From contig JACMZG010001914.1 in assembly GCA_018340805.1 (NCBI GenBank), positions 13,821,270-13,885,269 of the forward strand: a DNA stretch of 64,000 bases, given 5' to 3'. This document shows, one piece after another, positions 11,806 through 23,915 of the stretch. Under the pieces are notes generated by a model. It saw nothing but the letters and a program-made list of their open reading frames with translations. It did not search any database and had not been told where the DNA came from. The first letter of the stretch is position 1. Each line of letters starts with the position of its first letter. The position numbers were made by a program, and so were the translations under genes. The stretch is from Microvelia longipes (lineage: Eukaryota; Arthropoda; Insecta; Hemiptera; Veliidae).

Positions 11806-12275
11806 AAATAGGAGCAAACTTACCTTTCAGTGGTAATAGCAAAAAAGGAGCGAAACGAGGGTTATGTAACAAGAATAAGTCGAGTTTGCTCATCAACATT
11901 TTTTTGTGCATGGGTTCGGTTTTTGTTGTGATTTTAGTTTCCTTTGATGCTTTTTAAGTCTATTAAAATAAAACAGTGTAAAAAAAGATGAGATATTACA
12001 TTTTCCTATTTGTTTATAACCTTCCCAACTATCAAAACAATAGGAAACCTATAGAGAGGTATGTTTGCCTTAAATGCAGGACTTGCGCAGACAATATAAT
12101 GTTTGTAAGCATGAACACTTCGTACTATATTTTGTTATGGATTCTACTCTATTTTTTTATTCTCAGCGGGGTCACTTTGTAATATGGCAAATAGACTTAT
12201 AACATAGACTTATTTCAAAGTCACCCGTCATTGTCTTTATTCAATATCCTTGGTCATAACGCAGTCTTGTTGATC

Positions 12276-12745
12276 CAATCCTGTGTGATAGTAGTCCGTT
12301 TCATAAACAATCATGTGTGATAGTAGTCCCGTTTCATAACACAATCCTGTGTGATAGTAGTCCCGTTTCATAACAAAATCATGTGTAATAGTAGTCCCGT
12401 TTCATAACACAATCATGTGTGATAGTAGTCCCGTTTCATAACACAATCATGTGTGATAGTAGTCCCGTTTCATAACACAATCCTGTGTGATAGTAGTCCC
12501 GTTTCATAACAAAATCATGTGTAATAGTAGTCCCGTTTCATAACACAATCATGTGTGATAGTAGTCCCGTTTCATAACAAAATCATGTGTAATAGTAGTC
12601 CCGTTTCATAACACAATCATGTGTGATAGTAGTCGTGCGATAGTAGTCCCGTTTCATGACACAATCATCTGTGATAGCAGTCCCGTTTCATAACAAAATC
12701 ATCTGTAATAGTAGTCCCGTTTCATAAAACAATCATGTGTGATAA
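12276..12745. repeat. 34-bp minisatellite, about 14 copies
   Basis: The unit is GATAGTAGTCCCGTTTCATA followed by ACACAATCATGTGT. The repeats are head to tail with no intervening spacers. Variants ATCCTGTGTG, ATCATGTGTA and CATCTGTGAT alternate in a higher-order pattern around 12330-12600, which points to duplication of multi-unit blocks. Confidence 0.9.
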
Positions 12746-13567
12746 CATAGGATTATTAAATTACTTATATGAATCTGGTATTTAGCCATATGTAGGGATA
12801 TTAGAGATTTTTTTAATTCAAGCCGTGCTGGTGTGCGTAACACTTTAATTTTTGTTCTAGTTTGTTTAAATCGGCTCCATAATTTTAATTGAGCCCTATT
12901 GATGAAGGGAGAAAAAGTGCCATCAGTGTTCCCAAAAACCTATAAGCACCACTAATGGTAACGAACCCTTTTTAATGTAATCTACTAGCTACAGCTTAAT
13001 TTCTCCCTCCCACACAAAACCTTTGTTTTGTCTTATCTAATTTTATTTTGTGCTTCACTCAGGCCGGCCTAGTCGTATGTTTTAATTTTTGTCGTTTACG
13101 TTACACAGAAATAGTCTGTAGGATGCAATGCGACCTGTTACGCAAAACAAATGACTGCCGTCCTTTCTGTTTGCCTCGATTAATCGAGAAAAACAAGCAC
13201 TTATTTTAGCTCTTTGAGGTTTTCGTTCCATTACAATAAAATAATGTCAGATTTTACCTTTATCCACTGTTATTTACGTGAGGTTTCAGAAAGAAAATAC
13301 ATTTTCATAATATTACATTAACTTTTCATAAATATCTACCAAATTAAATTTGTTTGGCAGAGAGAAAACTGATCTTAATTGACTTAATTTTCAATCGATC
13401 AATCGTTCCAAAATGATCCAAAATGTTAAATTTCAAAACATTAACTACAACAAATCACTAATAACTTTATTTATTAATCCAAACTCTTTTTAGAATAATA
13501 GAAATTCATATTTTTAAGTACAATTTATAAATTTCTTATAAAAACTAGACAGGAGTACAGTACTTAC
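12746..13567. other. non-coding sequence downstream of the 13.6-kb exon
   Basis: If the exon at 13568-13927 is real, this is intron on its 3' side. It begins with a consensus GTAAGT donor. I could not identify the next exon. Confidence 0.35.
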
Positions 13568-13927
13568 AGGTACTTGTATGATAGTTCCATTCGATAAGGT
13601 TTGTGATGAAAAAACAGGTACCACAGCTAACGAACCATTATTTTTAGTAGCAATGGGACCGCGATAATCATCATCATAGTAATCATCAGAGTAATCATAA
13701 TCTAAAACAGCGTGTACGGTCGCTTTTGCACCTGGTGCACCGGGACTTACACGCGTGTAAGTCGGGGGTGGTGTCGACTGTATCTGGGGAGAAGGGTAAG
13801 GCGGTAGTAAAGGTGGCGGTGCGTATATCGGGTGATTCCATGATGCCGCCGATGTAATATTCGACATCGCATCGTACGAAGTATAAACACTGACTAAATC
13901 GTATAGTTTCAAGGTATTACCTTTCAT
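13568..13927 (-). CDS. candidate exon, proline- and acid-rich protein, unrecognised
   Basis: An open frame of 120 codons that ends exactly at a strong donor (CCT then GTAAGTACT, donor GT at 13567-13566), so the reading continues in phase 0 into an exon I could not find. The base composition is clearly richer in G and C than the flanks, and CG-containing codons are frequent, as in a coding exon. In order the peptide shows a proline-rich stretch (residues 38-57, with PPPLLPPYPSP and PPP), then an acidic tyrosine run (DYDYSDDYYDDDY, about residues 77-89), then a hydrophobic segment NGSLAVVPVFSSQTLSNGTI near the end. The start is uncertain: the ATG at 13927 is the first in frame, but the exon could instead begin at an acceptor, for example the TTTAG near 13888. 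I do not recognise the family; a cytoplasmic tail of a membrane protein is one guess from composition only. Confidence 0.5.
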
Positions 13928-14247
13928 TCAAGAAGTAGGGATCCGATTTACTATCCCACTTTACTACCGATCTAGGCCAAAACCCCACTATCTTAATACT
14001 TAATTTAAGCTCTTATGGTGCACTTTTAAACACGTGTTTTTATTAACCCACACAATATTAATTATTAAGTTGATGCTTCGGCGGAATAAAAAGATTATTT
14101 GTTATGGGGACAAGGACATGGACGGATTAAAAGCCAGACTAATTTCAGACGAGTCTTCGTTCGTAACCAATTAATACTATCTTTATATTTTTATATCCGC
14201 ACAATAGTTTAATTAAATCTACTAAGGAATAACCTCTTCTTGATAAA

Positions 14248-14535
14248 TTATAAATGGAATAGCCAGATAATATAACCATAAGCAATAAGTATTAAGGAAG
14301 ACGCTGCAGCAAATATTGGCTGAAAGATGAAGTTCTCGACCTCCGAGAGACGTTTAATGACTGCATTTGATTTATCAGTTCGCATGACTTCGACAGAGGT
14401 GAAGTTAACTAACGTAAGACTTAAGACGTGGCTTTGAGAGGCTAAAAACAACATACCACGAACATACAAAGGAGATATCAGAGACATAGCAAGTTCGATC
14501 GGTGCCCGCCTACGAAGTATAAATTGTTCCGACAT
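14248..14535 (-). CDS. hypothetical 95-residue hydrophobic protein or exon
   Basis: A complete frame from ATG to TAA with unusually high G and C for the area. It contains two hydrophobic segments, about residues 14-42 (moderate) and 72-93 (strong, QPIFAAASSLILIAYGYIIW), separated by a polar stretch with RTDKSNAVIKRLSEVE. This would suit a small membrane protein or the last exon of a larger one. There is no recognisable motif, no clear promoter and no supporting neighbour; it sits about 320 bases upstream of the 13.6-kb exon on the same strand but ends in a stop, so it is not simply part of that reading frame. It could be a decayed gene fragment. Confidence 0.3.
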   Translation of the reverse strand: MSEQFILRRRAPIELAMSLISPLYVRGMLFLASQSHVLSLTLVNFTSVEVMRTDKSNAVIKRLSEVENFIFQPIFAAASSLILIAYGYIIWLFHL

Positions 14536-14729
14536 AATGCTTTTACAAATTTAGGTATATATTTAAATCCAAATTAGACCTAAATGGATAATTTTTGTAG
14601 AAGTTCGATTTTTTGGTCGATAGTACTAACAAACAATATTATTATTTATAAGACCTCAAATTTTATTAAACTCTGAATTTTTTATAATAAAATTTTTTTT
14701 TATTAAACTTTATTTTTTAAATCTTTCAG

Positions 14730-14921
14730 TGTTACGAAACAGAGTGGGACATGACATTATGTCAAGCCATCAAGTATGACGAATGTCGAATGATGGAACA
14801 GTTCCCAGATGTAGCATTGCATTTTGCTTGTTACATTTCCTTGGTGTCTCTCGCACAAATATATTGTGTCAACTATTCATGTTTTGCAAAACTCGGTAGT
14901 ATCAAAATGATATACTTTTAG
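14730..14921 (+). CDS. candidate terminal exon, cysteine-rich, unrecognised
   Basis: A strong acceptor (TTTTTTAAATCTTTCAG, AG at 14728-14729) is followed by 63 open codons and a TAG at 14919-14921. The peptide has six cysteines (residues 1, 11, 19, 34, 46 and 51) and begins CYETEWDMTLCQAIKYDECR. Composition is more balanced than the surrounding DNA. Phase 0 at the acceptor is inferred from the open frame; the alternative frames hit stops early. No upstream exon on the plus strand was identified, so this may be a lone exon of a gene lying elsewhere, a retained fragment, or chance. Confidence 0.3.
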   Translation, partial: CYETEWDMTLCQAIKYDECRMMEQFPDVALHFACYISLVSLAQIYCVNYSCFAKLGSIKMIYF

Positions 14922-15138
14922 AGTTATTACAACTAAAACTCAAAAAAAGGTACTTATCTTTTTTTTAATACGTAAAATTTATAATACTCGTTCTTTTACT
15001 CGCAACATTTTAAACATTACTGTGAAAGTAAATAATAAAATAAATAGAGTTTCATTTATTTTACTTCTTAATTATTGATTAATTAATACATGATAAATTA
15101 AAAAATTTCTTTGACCTCAACTAGTAAGGTAAGTACGT

Positions 15139-15393
<255 letters not shown>

Positions 15394-16059
15394 GATATGT
15401 AATTATCAACCTGATAGTTATAATAGTTATAAATAGTTTATAAAGTTTTGTTACTTTACCAAAATAGAGAAAAGGTCAGCTATCTTACCTGAAACAGATA
15501 CGAAAAATTAAAATTTACAATTGTATAGCCCTTCAATTATAAAATTTTAAAAGTTAATTTTAAATTAACAATTGAAATGTGAATTAGTAACAAAAAAAAC
15601 ATTTCATACTATTAAACTACAAATAAGCATAATAAAATTATTTGTAGTAATAGTATAACATACTATAGTTTTATAAAGTTATCAATTTTATTCCCCAAAC
15701 TTGAGCCACAATTTTTATAAGAATTGAAACAAATTTAGTATTACCATATTGAAACCTAAAACATAATTTGAGTCCATTAAAATTTTGACAACGTTACCCC
15801 TGGAACGGTTTTAATATTCCTAAATCAACCTTGAGGGCACAAACCCTATTAAAGGTTACAATGACGTCATTTAACAGGTTTGATAAAAAAGTATTTACGT
15901 ACTTGGGGCAATGAATCGGATTTAATTTTCCGGTGACCATGAGTCCGAATTGTCGAAAAACAGTGGCATAATACCGGAAAACTTATCAACTTCTGTAAAC
16001 TTACAACGATCTGTAAACAATTCAAATGTTCAAGTAGGGTGTCGTTTTCCATTTTTTTG

Positions 16060-16165
16060 GGGGGCAGTGAATAAAGCCAGTGCAAATTCAATACGCCCTC
16101 ACTAAGCAGTCAAAGCCAGGAATCCTGGTTCGAATGTAGGCACCTGCGATAATTTTTTATCGTAA
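16060..16165 (+). mobile_element. tRNA-derived SINE fragment
   Basis: Contains AATCCTGGTTCGAATGTAGG, a polymerase III B box, followed by GCGATAATTTTTTATCG, the same tail as the minus-strand copy at 6568-6673. An inverted copy of the CGACTTCGG-type repeat precedes it, as at 6760-7110, so the two parts travel together as one composite family. Confidence 0.55.
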
Positions 16166-16548
16166 TATTTACATAAATAGGTTTTACCCCAAGAGTAATC
16201 AAAAATTTAATTAATTGTTTGACGAAATGATAAAATAATTGTTTAGTTCAAAATCCGAAGTACGAAATTCGAATCAAACAATTTTAAAATTCCATTTTAA
16301 TTTAAAAGTCATCAAAACCTAAAGCAGCCTGTAGAAGACTATTCAAGTGGTACTCATAAGTTCCAAATGACTTTAAATGATGCATAAATTAAATCACAAA
16401 GATTGGGAATAATCTAATTATAAATTTAATAATTAGGTTGTTTTGAACAAATTCGGTATGGATTGTAATTATACCGTAAACAAGCTAATTAATTACCATT
16501 AATATCATCGTTATTTTCTCATTAGCTGAAACATTTTAGACCTCTTAA

Positions 16549-16704
16549 CAAAAGAAAATAACTATACGAGATAAGATATTCAACCACAAGAAAATCGTAT
16601 TAAAGCTTTGGAAAGGTTATGTTCTTACAGCAGCTCACTGCATGATTTGGTACAAATGTTATTATAATCTGATGTTGAAATATAATTGCTTGAGAATAAA
16701 TTAA
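16549..16704 (+). pseudogene. S1 serine protease fragment around the catalytic histidine
   Basis: The frame open from 16549 reads ...LKLWKGYVLTAAHCMIWYK... and stops at 16702-16704. VLTAAHC (16621-16641) is the signature around the catalytic His of trypsin-like S1 proteases, where the family typically has a hydrophobic-Gly-hydrophobic run before it. A seven-residue exact match is very unlikely by chance in a window of this size. The flanking residues do not continue as a good protease: there is no IVGG activation site, Asp or Ser motif nearby. I read it as a leftover exon piece. A genuine short exon with unseen partners is possible but less likely. Confidence 0.45.
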
Positions 16705-18565
16705 TTAAGATAACTATTAAAAATTAACCTTAATTTTTTAACCAAAAAAAAACTAATAAAATATTGTACATAAGATATAATTTTGATATATTTTGTACAA
16801 AATAAAACAAAGGTATTGTACAAAAAAAGGTACCTTGGAAGAGCAACTAACCGATAATACTAATGAAACATGATCCAAGTATAGACGTACTTTGGGGGGA
16901 GCTTGGGGGGCTAAGCTCTCACAAATATCACGTTGCCCCCTCCACCAATATATTTTAAGATGTAAATAAAACTTATGAGGTGTTAAACCCCCACTCCCCA
17001 CCAAATTTTTTTGTATGAAGGAGTTGGACGAATTTTCTTATGAATGCTTGCTTTTCTGCTCAACAATCCAGTTCTTGCTCAGGTATCCATCCAATTATTG
17101 CTTTATAGTTGAAAGAGAAAAACATTTATTTGGGGTTTCTTATAAAGAAATGCGCATCTTTACTCCATAGGTTATTAAAAACAATACTCGCCGTAGTTAA
17201 GTAAAGCGGGTATGGAAAACTAGACAAAACATAGTTTTTGCTGACCTCTAAAATATTTCAACACATTTCCTTTAAAAATTTCAGGATAATAGACAAGAAA
17301 AATAAATGAGTAACTCTTCCGTCAATGAAGCATAAACCAAAAATCTGAGCAACAAATAGATTGGTGAGCAAGAAAGCAAGCATACTAAAGGAAATTCGCT
17401 TCGCGGCCCGGGAGCCTCCCGGTGGCAGACATTGTAGTTGTTTTGTATTATGTATGATTTCATTATCGTTTCTTGTTACATGGCATTTTGCCACGTATTA
17501 AGCGAATTTTCACAGCCTCGTTTCACAGGCTTTCTCACAAATTTGATTTTATTAATTCTCTATTGTTAAAAGTAACCAATAATATTACAGTTAACAAGCG
17601 ATATAAAAAAATAATAAGTATAATTAAATACATAACTAATAGGTTTTTTTATAGAGGTATAAAGAATACAAAAAAAATCCACACGTTGCAACTATTGGAG
17701 TAACCTTGTATAAAGGGTAAGAAAAGATTATAGTTTCATCTTTCATCAGTTTTAGTTATCGTCCACCATACAAAAGGGTATAAACTCTTACATACATTTA
17801 TGATTGTTTATACAATTTAAAGAAAAATGCCAAGTTTTTTCGTAAACAAATTGTTTATTTGAGTATAATCTTTAGGTTGAAAAAAATATATTCATGATTT
17901 TTTAAAACAAAAATACCGTTTTCGTCACTTAGGATTGTCCGGTTGAGCTAAAACCGGTTCGCAATCGTTTTAGAATGACTTCGACCATATGTAAAGACTA
18001 CTTCGAGGTTCTTCCTCATTACAGGCATGCTTTGCTCGGCGTGGATCAGTGGAAGCCATTTTTGTCCTATCTCTCTGGGACAGTAGGCTTACCAGGATGG
18101 AGCAAGAGGTAGAAGCCCCTCTTTTATACTATATCCCCACCCTCTAAAACTACTGAACCCAAGATATTATATCGTACGAGTCTTTGACCTAGACGTATAA
18201 ATATATACAAGATTATATATATATGTATACCGTTTGTGCCATTTGTGATGGTTTGAATAAGCTGAAATTGGTCTTAATCGATTCAGCTAGCCGTCTACCT
18301 AAACACGACTTAGCTTTATCTGCTTTAATTGCTTAAATAATTGCTTTTATATTGCTTTTATCTGCTTTAAAATACCTTGTTTTATAGCAATTTCAAGTTT
18401 AAAAAAAAAATTTGTTCATGACGTCATAACTTTGATTGATTACGTCATAATGTTTTTATAAACAATAGGCCTCGTAACCTCCACAACATCTCGCGATTTG
18501 CAAAGTTTCGTTTCAATTTGAGAACGCCTTCAAGAGTTATCGTTCGCCATACGAAAGGGTAGAAA
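16705..18565. other. no gene recognised
   Basis: Contains a GC-rich palindrome CCGGGAGCCTCCCGG near 17407 and fragments of dispersed repeats, but no coding signal. Short open frames at about 17258-17703 have no motif and overlap repeat-like sequence. Confidence 0.4.
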
Positions 18566-18569
18566 CTCT

Positions 18570-18661
<92 letters not shown>

Positions 18662-18688
18662 TTATATATATATTTATATATATATATA
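18570..18688. repeat. (TA)n microsatellite
   Basis: TA repeats with TTTATATATATA interruptions at the right end. It lies inside the open frame of about 85 residues on the minus strand, which is therefore discounted. Confidence 0.95.
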
Positions 18689-18717
18689 TTTGAATCATAC
18701 ATCTTTCTGAGTCAAAA

Positions 18718-18860
18718 CTTTATAAATTACCCTCCTTTTGTGCCAAAAGTCATCCTTGTGCCAAAATGACATCTTTGTGCCAAAACTATATATAAACCAT
18801 CCTTTGGTGCCACAAGTGCCAAAATATCATCCTGACACAAAAGGATGGGATTTTAAATAC
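18718..18860. repeat. inverted prelude to the 293-bp array
   Basis: Several short copies of TTTTGTGCCAAAA(T/G)... and TAAATTACCCTCCTTTTGTG are the inverse of the array's GGCACATTAGGAGGGTAATT. This places a short, degenerate inverted piece just in front of the direct array. Confidence 0.5.
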
Positions 18861-18986
18861 TATTTGATTCTTTAAGCCTGCAGATATTAAAAATACCAAC
18901 ACTAAACTCTTATCTGTAATGTTGGTGTAGTATAACTAGCTCAAACACCTTCTCGCAGCCTCAATAAGATTACATAACTTCACTAA

Positions 18987-21240
18987 AAAATGGCACATTA
19001 GGAGGGTAATTTATATAGTAAAAAATGACACTTTAGGATGACTTTTTATAGTATATTGGCTCATCAGGAAGGCAATTTATAAACTTTAATTATTATATTC
19101 ATTAATTAATTTGTAAATTCGTAAAATAGGAAATATCTCGTGAACGGTTGATCCTAGACAATTTTTAGCACTTTTCGACCCCCCCTCGAATCCCCCATCT
19201 GGACTAAGCAAGACGATTCTAATTAATGATAAAAAATATCATTTGATACTACCGTTGCAAAGCAATCGCGTAGTCATAAAATGGCACATTAGGAGGACAA
19301 TTTATATAGTAAAAAATGACACTTTAGGATGACTTTTTATGGTATATTGGCTCATCAGGAAGGCAATTTATAAACTTTAATTATTATATTCATTAATTAA
19401 TTTGTAATTCGTAAAATGGGAAATATCGCGTAACGATTAATTTTAGACAATTTTGAGCATTTTTCGTCCCCTCCTAATTTTTCCATCTGAACCAAGCATG
19501 TCAATTTTAAATATTAATAAAGAAATATTATTTGATACTACCGAGTTGCAAAGCAATCGCGTAGTCATAAAATGGCACATTAGGAGGGCAATTTATATAG
19601 TAAAAAATGACACTTTAGGATGACTTTTTATGGTATATTGGCTCATTAGGAAGGCAATTTATAAACTTTAATTATTATATTCATTAATTAATTTGTTAAT
19701 TAGTAAAATGGGAAATATCGCGTAGACGATTAATTTTAGACAATTTTGGGCATTTTTCGTCCCCTCCTCGATTTTTCCATCTGAACCAAGCATGCGTCAA
19801 TTTTAAATATTAATAAAGAATATTATTTGATACTACCGAGTTGCAAGCAATCGCGTAGTCATAAAATGGCACATTAGGAGGGCAATTTATATAGTAAAAA
19901 ATGACACTTTAGGATGACTTTTTATGGTATATTGGCTCATTAGGAAGGCAATTTATAAACTTTAATTATTATATTCATTAATTAATTTGTTAATTCGTAA
20001 AATGGGAAATATCGCGTAAACGATTAATTTTAGACAATTTTGGGCATTTTTCGTCCCCTCCTCGATTTTTCCATCTGAACCAAGCATGTCAATTTTAAAT
20101 ATTAATAAAGAAATATTATTTGATACTACCGAGTTGCAAAGCAATCGCGTAGTCATAAAATGGCACATTAGGAGGGCAATTTATATAGTAAAAAATGACA
20201 CTTTAGGATGACTTTTTATGGTATATTGGCTCATTAGGAAGGCAATTTATAAACTTTAATTATTATATTCATTAATTAATTTGTTAATTAGTAAAATGGG
20301 AAATATCGCGTAACGATTAATTTTAGACAATTTTGGCATTTTTCGTCCCTCCTCGATTTTTCCATCTGAACCAAGCATGTCAATTTTAAATATTAATAAA
20401 GAATATTATTTGATACTACCGAGTTGCAAAGCAATCGCGTAGTCATAAAATGGCACATTAGGAGGGCAATTTATATAGTAAAAAATGACACTTTAGGATG
20501 ACTTTTTATGGTATATTGGCTCATTAGGAAGGCAATTTATAAACTTTAATTATTATATTCATTAATTAATTTGTAAATTCGTAAAATGGCAAATATCGTG
20601 TAAACGATTTATTTTGGACAATTTTGGGCATTTTTCGTCCCCTCCTTGATTTTCCTATCTGAACTGAGCATGTCAATTTTAAATAATAATAAAGAAATAT
20701 TATTTGATACTACCGAGTTGCTAAGCAATCACGTAGTCATAAAATGGCACATTAGGAGGACAATTTATATAGTAAAAAATGGCACTTTAGGATGACTTTT
20801 TATAGTATATTGGCTCATCAGGAAGGCAATTTATAAACTTTAATTATTATATTCATTAATTATTTTGTAAATTCGTAAAATGGCAAATATCGCGTAAACG
20901 TTTAATTTTAGACAATTTTGGGCATTTTTCGTCCCCTCCTTGATTTTCTATCTGAACCAAGCATGTCAATTTTAAATATTAATAAAGAAATATTATTTGA
21001 TACTACCGAGTTGCAAAGCAATCGCGTAGTCATAAAATGGCACATTAGGAGGACAATTTATATAGTAAAAAATGACACTTTAGGATGACTTTTTATGGTA
21101 TATTGGCTCATCAGGAAGGCAATTTATAAACTTGCATTATTACATTCATTAATTAATTTGTAAATTCGTAAAATGGCAAATATCGCGTTAACGATTAATT
21201 TTAAACAGTTTTGGGCACTTTTTGTGCCTCCTTATGTATG
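18987..21240. repeat. satellite-like tandem array, about 293-bp unit, eight copies
   Basis: The landmark AAAATGGCACATTAGGAGG starts at 18987, 19278, 19569, 19863, 20157, 20447, 20741 and 21034, so periods are 290-294. Each unit carries an internal half-repeat (CACATTAGGAGGGCAATTTATA and CTCATTAGGAAGGCAATTTATA), a block ATTATTATATTCATTAATTA and TACCGAGTTGCAAAGCAATCGCGTAGTCAT. The units are very alike in the middle, while the first and last are more diverged, the usual result of unequal exchange. No coding frame is conserved across units. Confidence 0.95.
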
Positions 21241-21925
21241 TGAAAATTCTAAATATCATCCATTTATTCTACCGAGTTCGTTAAATGAGTGCAAATAATG
21301 CTGTTTTGTGTAGTGTATAATGTATGAAATAAATATGCGCATTTTCTTTGAAAAAATAAATAAACACATTGTGACGCTACTGCTCAGGTTATAGTTATTT
21401 ACACGGCAAGAGGAAGAAGAAAGTTTTGCAGCTCAGGGCCAAGTTTTCACATAAAGCGAACCCACAGGTCCATAGCTCCTGAGGCTTTGCCGAGGAAGAT
21501 AACTAAAATTAACTCCCAAGGCCTAGCCGAGGGAGACAATACGAGACAATTGTCGTGTAATAAATTTTACCTACGATTGGATAAGATGTGAAATTTATTT
21601 CTTATTAATTTTTAAAATTTGCTGATGATGATGGGAATAAGAAGTTTGAAGGGTTGTTAATAAGGATTGTAGGTAGAGGGTTTTCATTATTATGTACACA
21701 TTCTCTATTTCATTCCTTACATTTTTAGAATTTGTTCTCTGACTTTGATTTTATTCGGCATAGATGACTCTCTATATGGCCACTGCACTTGATTACTATG
21801 TATTTTTAAAGTTGTCACTGATGCAACTGCATTGTCAAAAGGGTCGCTGACGTTCTACACAGGCAAGGCTCTGTGTATATTTTAGGATCAGGGAGATTTA
21901 AATTGATGTTAGAATTATAATGTTC

Positions 21926-22050
21926 ATAGAGACGTAAATATGCAATTTACGTCCCAAGGGGTCCCTAGGGACGTAAACATGAATTTCACGTCTCTAGAGA
22001 CGTAAATATGTGTTTTACGTCCCTTGGGACGTAAAACACGTTTAGGGGAC
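21926..22050. repeat. cluster of ACGTAAA/TTTACGT palindromes
   Basis: GAGACGTAAATATG, TTTACGTCCC, GGGACGTAAACATG, TCACGTCTCTAGAGACGTAAA, TTTTACGTCCCTTGGGACGTAAAA and others alternate so that each half-site can pair with its neighbour. The tightest hairpin is TTTTACGTCCC TT GGGACGTAAAA around 22014-22037. Confidence 0.75.
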
Positions 22051-22379
22051 CAGGTCGCTATATATGAAAACCTAATTTAAAACTCAACTACTTGATCTTA
22101 AGATACTAATAATAATAAAATGAATAAGTTTCTAAAAAGTACATAGAATGTCAAAAATTAACATATTTATTATTTCACAACAATATTAATAAAACAATTA
22201 TTAAATACTTTTTTTAAAAACTCATAATCATAAACCACGTAAAAATTAACAATCATATATTGCCTGTTTCTTAAAAACGAATAAAAATGAACAATTAGCA
22301 ACTAATTATAATATTAATACTCGTTATAAAGCTCTTCTAGTAATAAGATGTATTGCTTGTCGCTACTTTCAAAAGAAAA

Positions 22380-23180
22380 CAAATGATATGGGGTACCTCA
22401 GAACATTTGCTCATCACATCGTATTCGCTATGTTAATCCTCCCTGCTTCGGACTTGCTTCGCTCATCCTTATAATGTATAATTCGTACGACTCGCTTCGC
22501 TCGTCCGCAGATAGTAAATGCATCCGTTTTATTCTCAGCGGCTGTATGTTGTACAGCAATGACTACGCCCAATGCTTCTTAACTTTTATAATCCAACAAA
22601 AATCATGGATCTACATGTCGTATTGAAACGAAACTTTGCGCACTTATTTATTAAGTAAAGGTGTACACTTGTACTATTTTTCAACTCAATGGATTCATTT
22701 TCTGATTTTTTTCACAATTTTTTAAAAAAACTTGCATACAATAAAAATTAAATTAATGCTGATAATGAGATGAAACTGGGCACATATATTAGTCTTAGCT
22801 ACATGCGTGCCAAATTTCAATTGGATCACATAATTTTTTCGCGTTTTTAGATTTTTCAAATTTTTCGCTGTCATTATTGCGGTTTAATGACGCCATACAA
22901 AAATATTTCCCGTATAGTACAACTACAGCGGTAGATTGATTTTTGAACAAAGTTTTAATTCTCTAGCATAAGTACACTGGGAGCTACGATGATAACAGAC
23001 ACACACAAACACACATACGCGCGCACACACACACCCACATACACATACAGACAGACAACTTTAAGAAAACCACTCAGGCAACACCTTTAAAACACCAGAA
23101 ACGGATAACTCCGGTTTCATCCCGGTTTCGGATTTTTTGAAAACACAATACTTTTCCTATACACCTACGGTATAAATGAG
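22380..23180 (-). repeat. dispersed ~800-bp repeat family, copy B
   Basis: A reverse-oriented copy. Reading the minus strand: head near 23175 (AGGAAAAGTATTGTGTTT), a GT-rich tract, GTTATCATCGTAGCTCCC, a GTCATTAAACCGCAATAATG-like segment, the 5S-like module (22531-22588), GACGAGCGAAGCGAGTCGTA, and the closing GTTCTGAGGTACCCCATA at about 22390. It contains no coding sequence. Confidence 0.7.
22531..22588 (-). repeat. 5S rRNA-like module in repeat copy B
   Basis: The minus strand reads AAAAGTTAAGAAGCATTGGG then CGTAGTCATTG...CGCTGAGAAT, which follows the internal control region of eukaryotic 5S rRNA genes (box A AGTTAAGCAGC, box C ending GACCGCYTGGGAA). It lacks the 5' third of a 5S gene and has internal changes, so it is a derived promoter module, not a working 5S gene. 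Confidence 0.55.
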
Positions 23181-23915
23181 GAAAACTAATAAAGGAACAT
23201 TTAATTAAGAACTAAATATTTATTACTTTGTGCATATAATTAAAGATCTTTAAGTACTTAAGTGTTAAATATTTCTCGAGTCCACTAAGAGTCTGATAAT
23301 AAAACTATTACATACTAAATATTTACAATGCACGTATAATTAAAGGTCTTTTAGTAATTAAGTGCTAAATATTGCTCGTGACTACTAAGAGACTGATATA
23401 ATAATTATTAATATTAAATATTATTAATATTTTTGAAGGTGTGTTAAACTCCCAAGGGCTATTTTCGTTAGGTTCGGTTCAAAGATCAACTTTGAAATTC
23501 AATGGCTACGACTTCTATAAATATCACAAAAACACCATATGGTGTTATTGTAAGTGAACACTATTTTATCATCAAAATATATTTCCCCCTTCACGCAAAT
23601 CGGAAATAGAAGCACTGAATAGGCTTACAAAGCGAATTCGTATTGGTAATTTTACATTTAATTAGATTCACTGCACACAACTAAATAATAGCGTAACTTT
23701 ATCAAGATCTCTTGTGTGGATAATTATGAACCACAAACCATATATTAATAGCAAATTTTTTCGCATGTGATCACTGGTGCTACCGATAACTATTACCAGT
23801 AATTTCAGATATATATTAATAAAGAGGGGGGCATACCCTATCTCAATGCATTGCTTTATTTTATTTTCCTGTTTGTTGATAATGCCAAACGTTTTTATTA
23901 TTATTATTATATATA
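23181..23915. other. no gene recognised
   Basis: AT-rich; a near-duplicated segment (TAATTAAAGRTCTTTWAGTA) occurs at about 23238 and 23338. A truncated CATAGAG-family MITE end (AGAGGGGGGCATACCCTATC) lies at about 23825. Confidence 0.4.

Noticed and set aside
12276..12745. CRISPR-like regular repeats
   Set aside because: Units are 34 bp head to tail with no unique spacers, in an insect genome; this is a minisatellite.
17258..17494. 78-codon hydrophobic frame, minus strand
   Set aside because: It starts in low-complexity DNA, crosses a palindrome (CCGGGAGCCTCCCGG) and overlaps a second frame; no family match.
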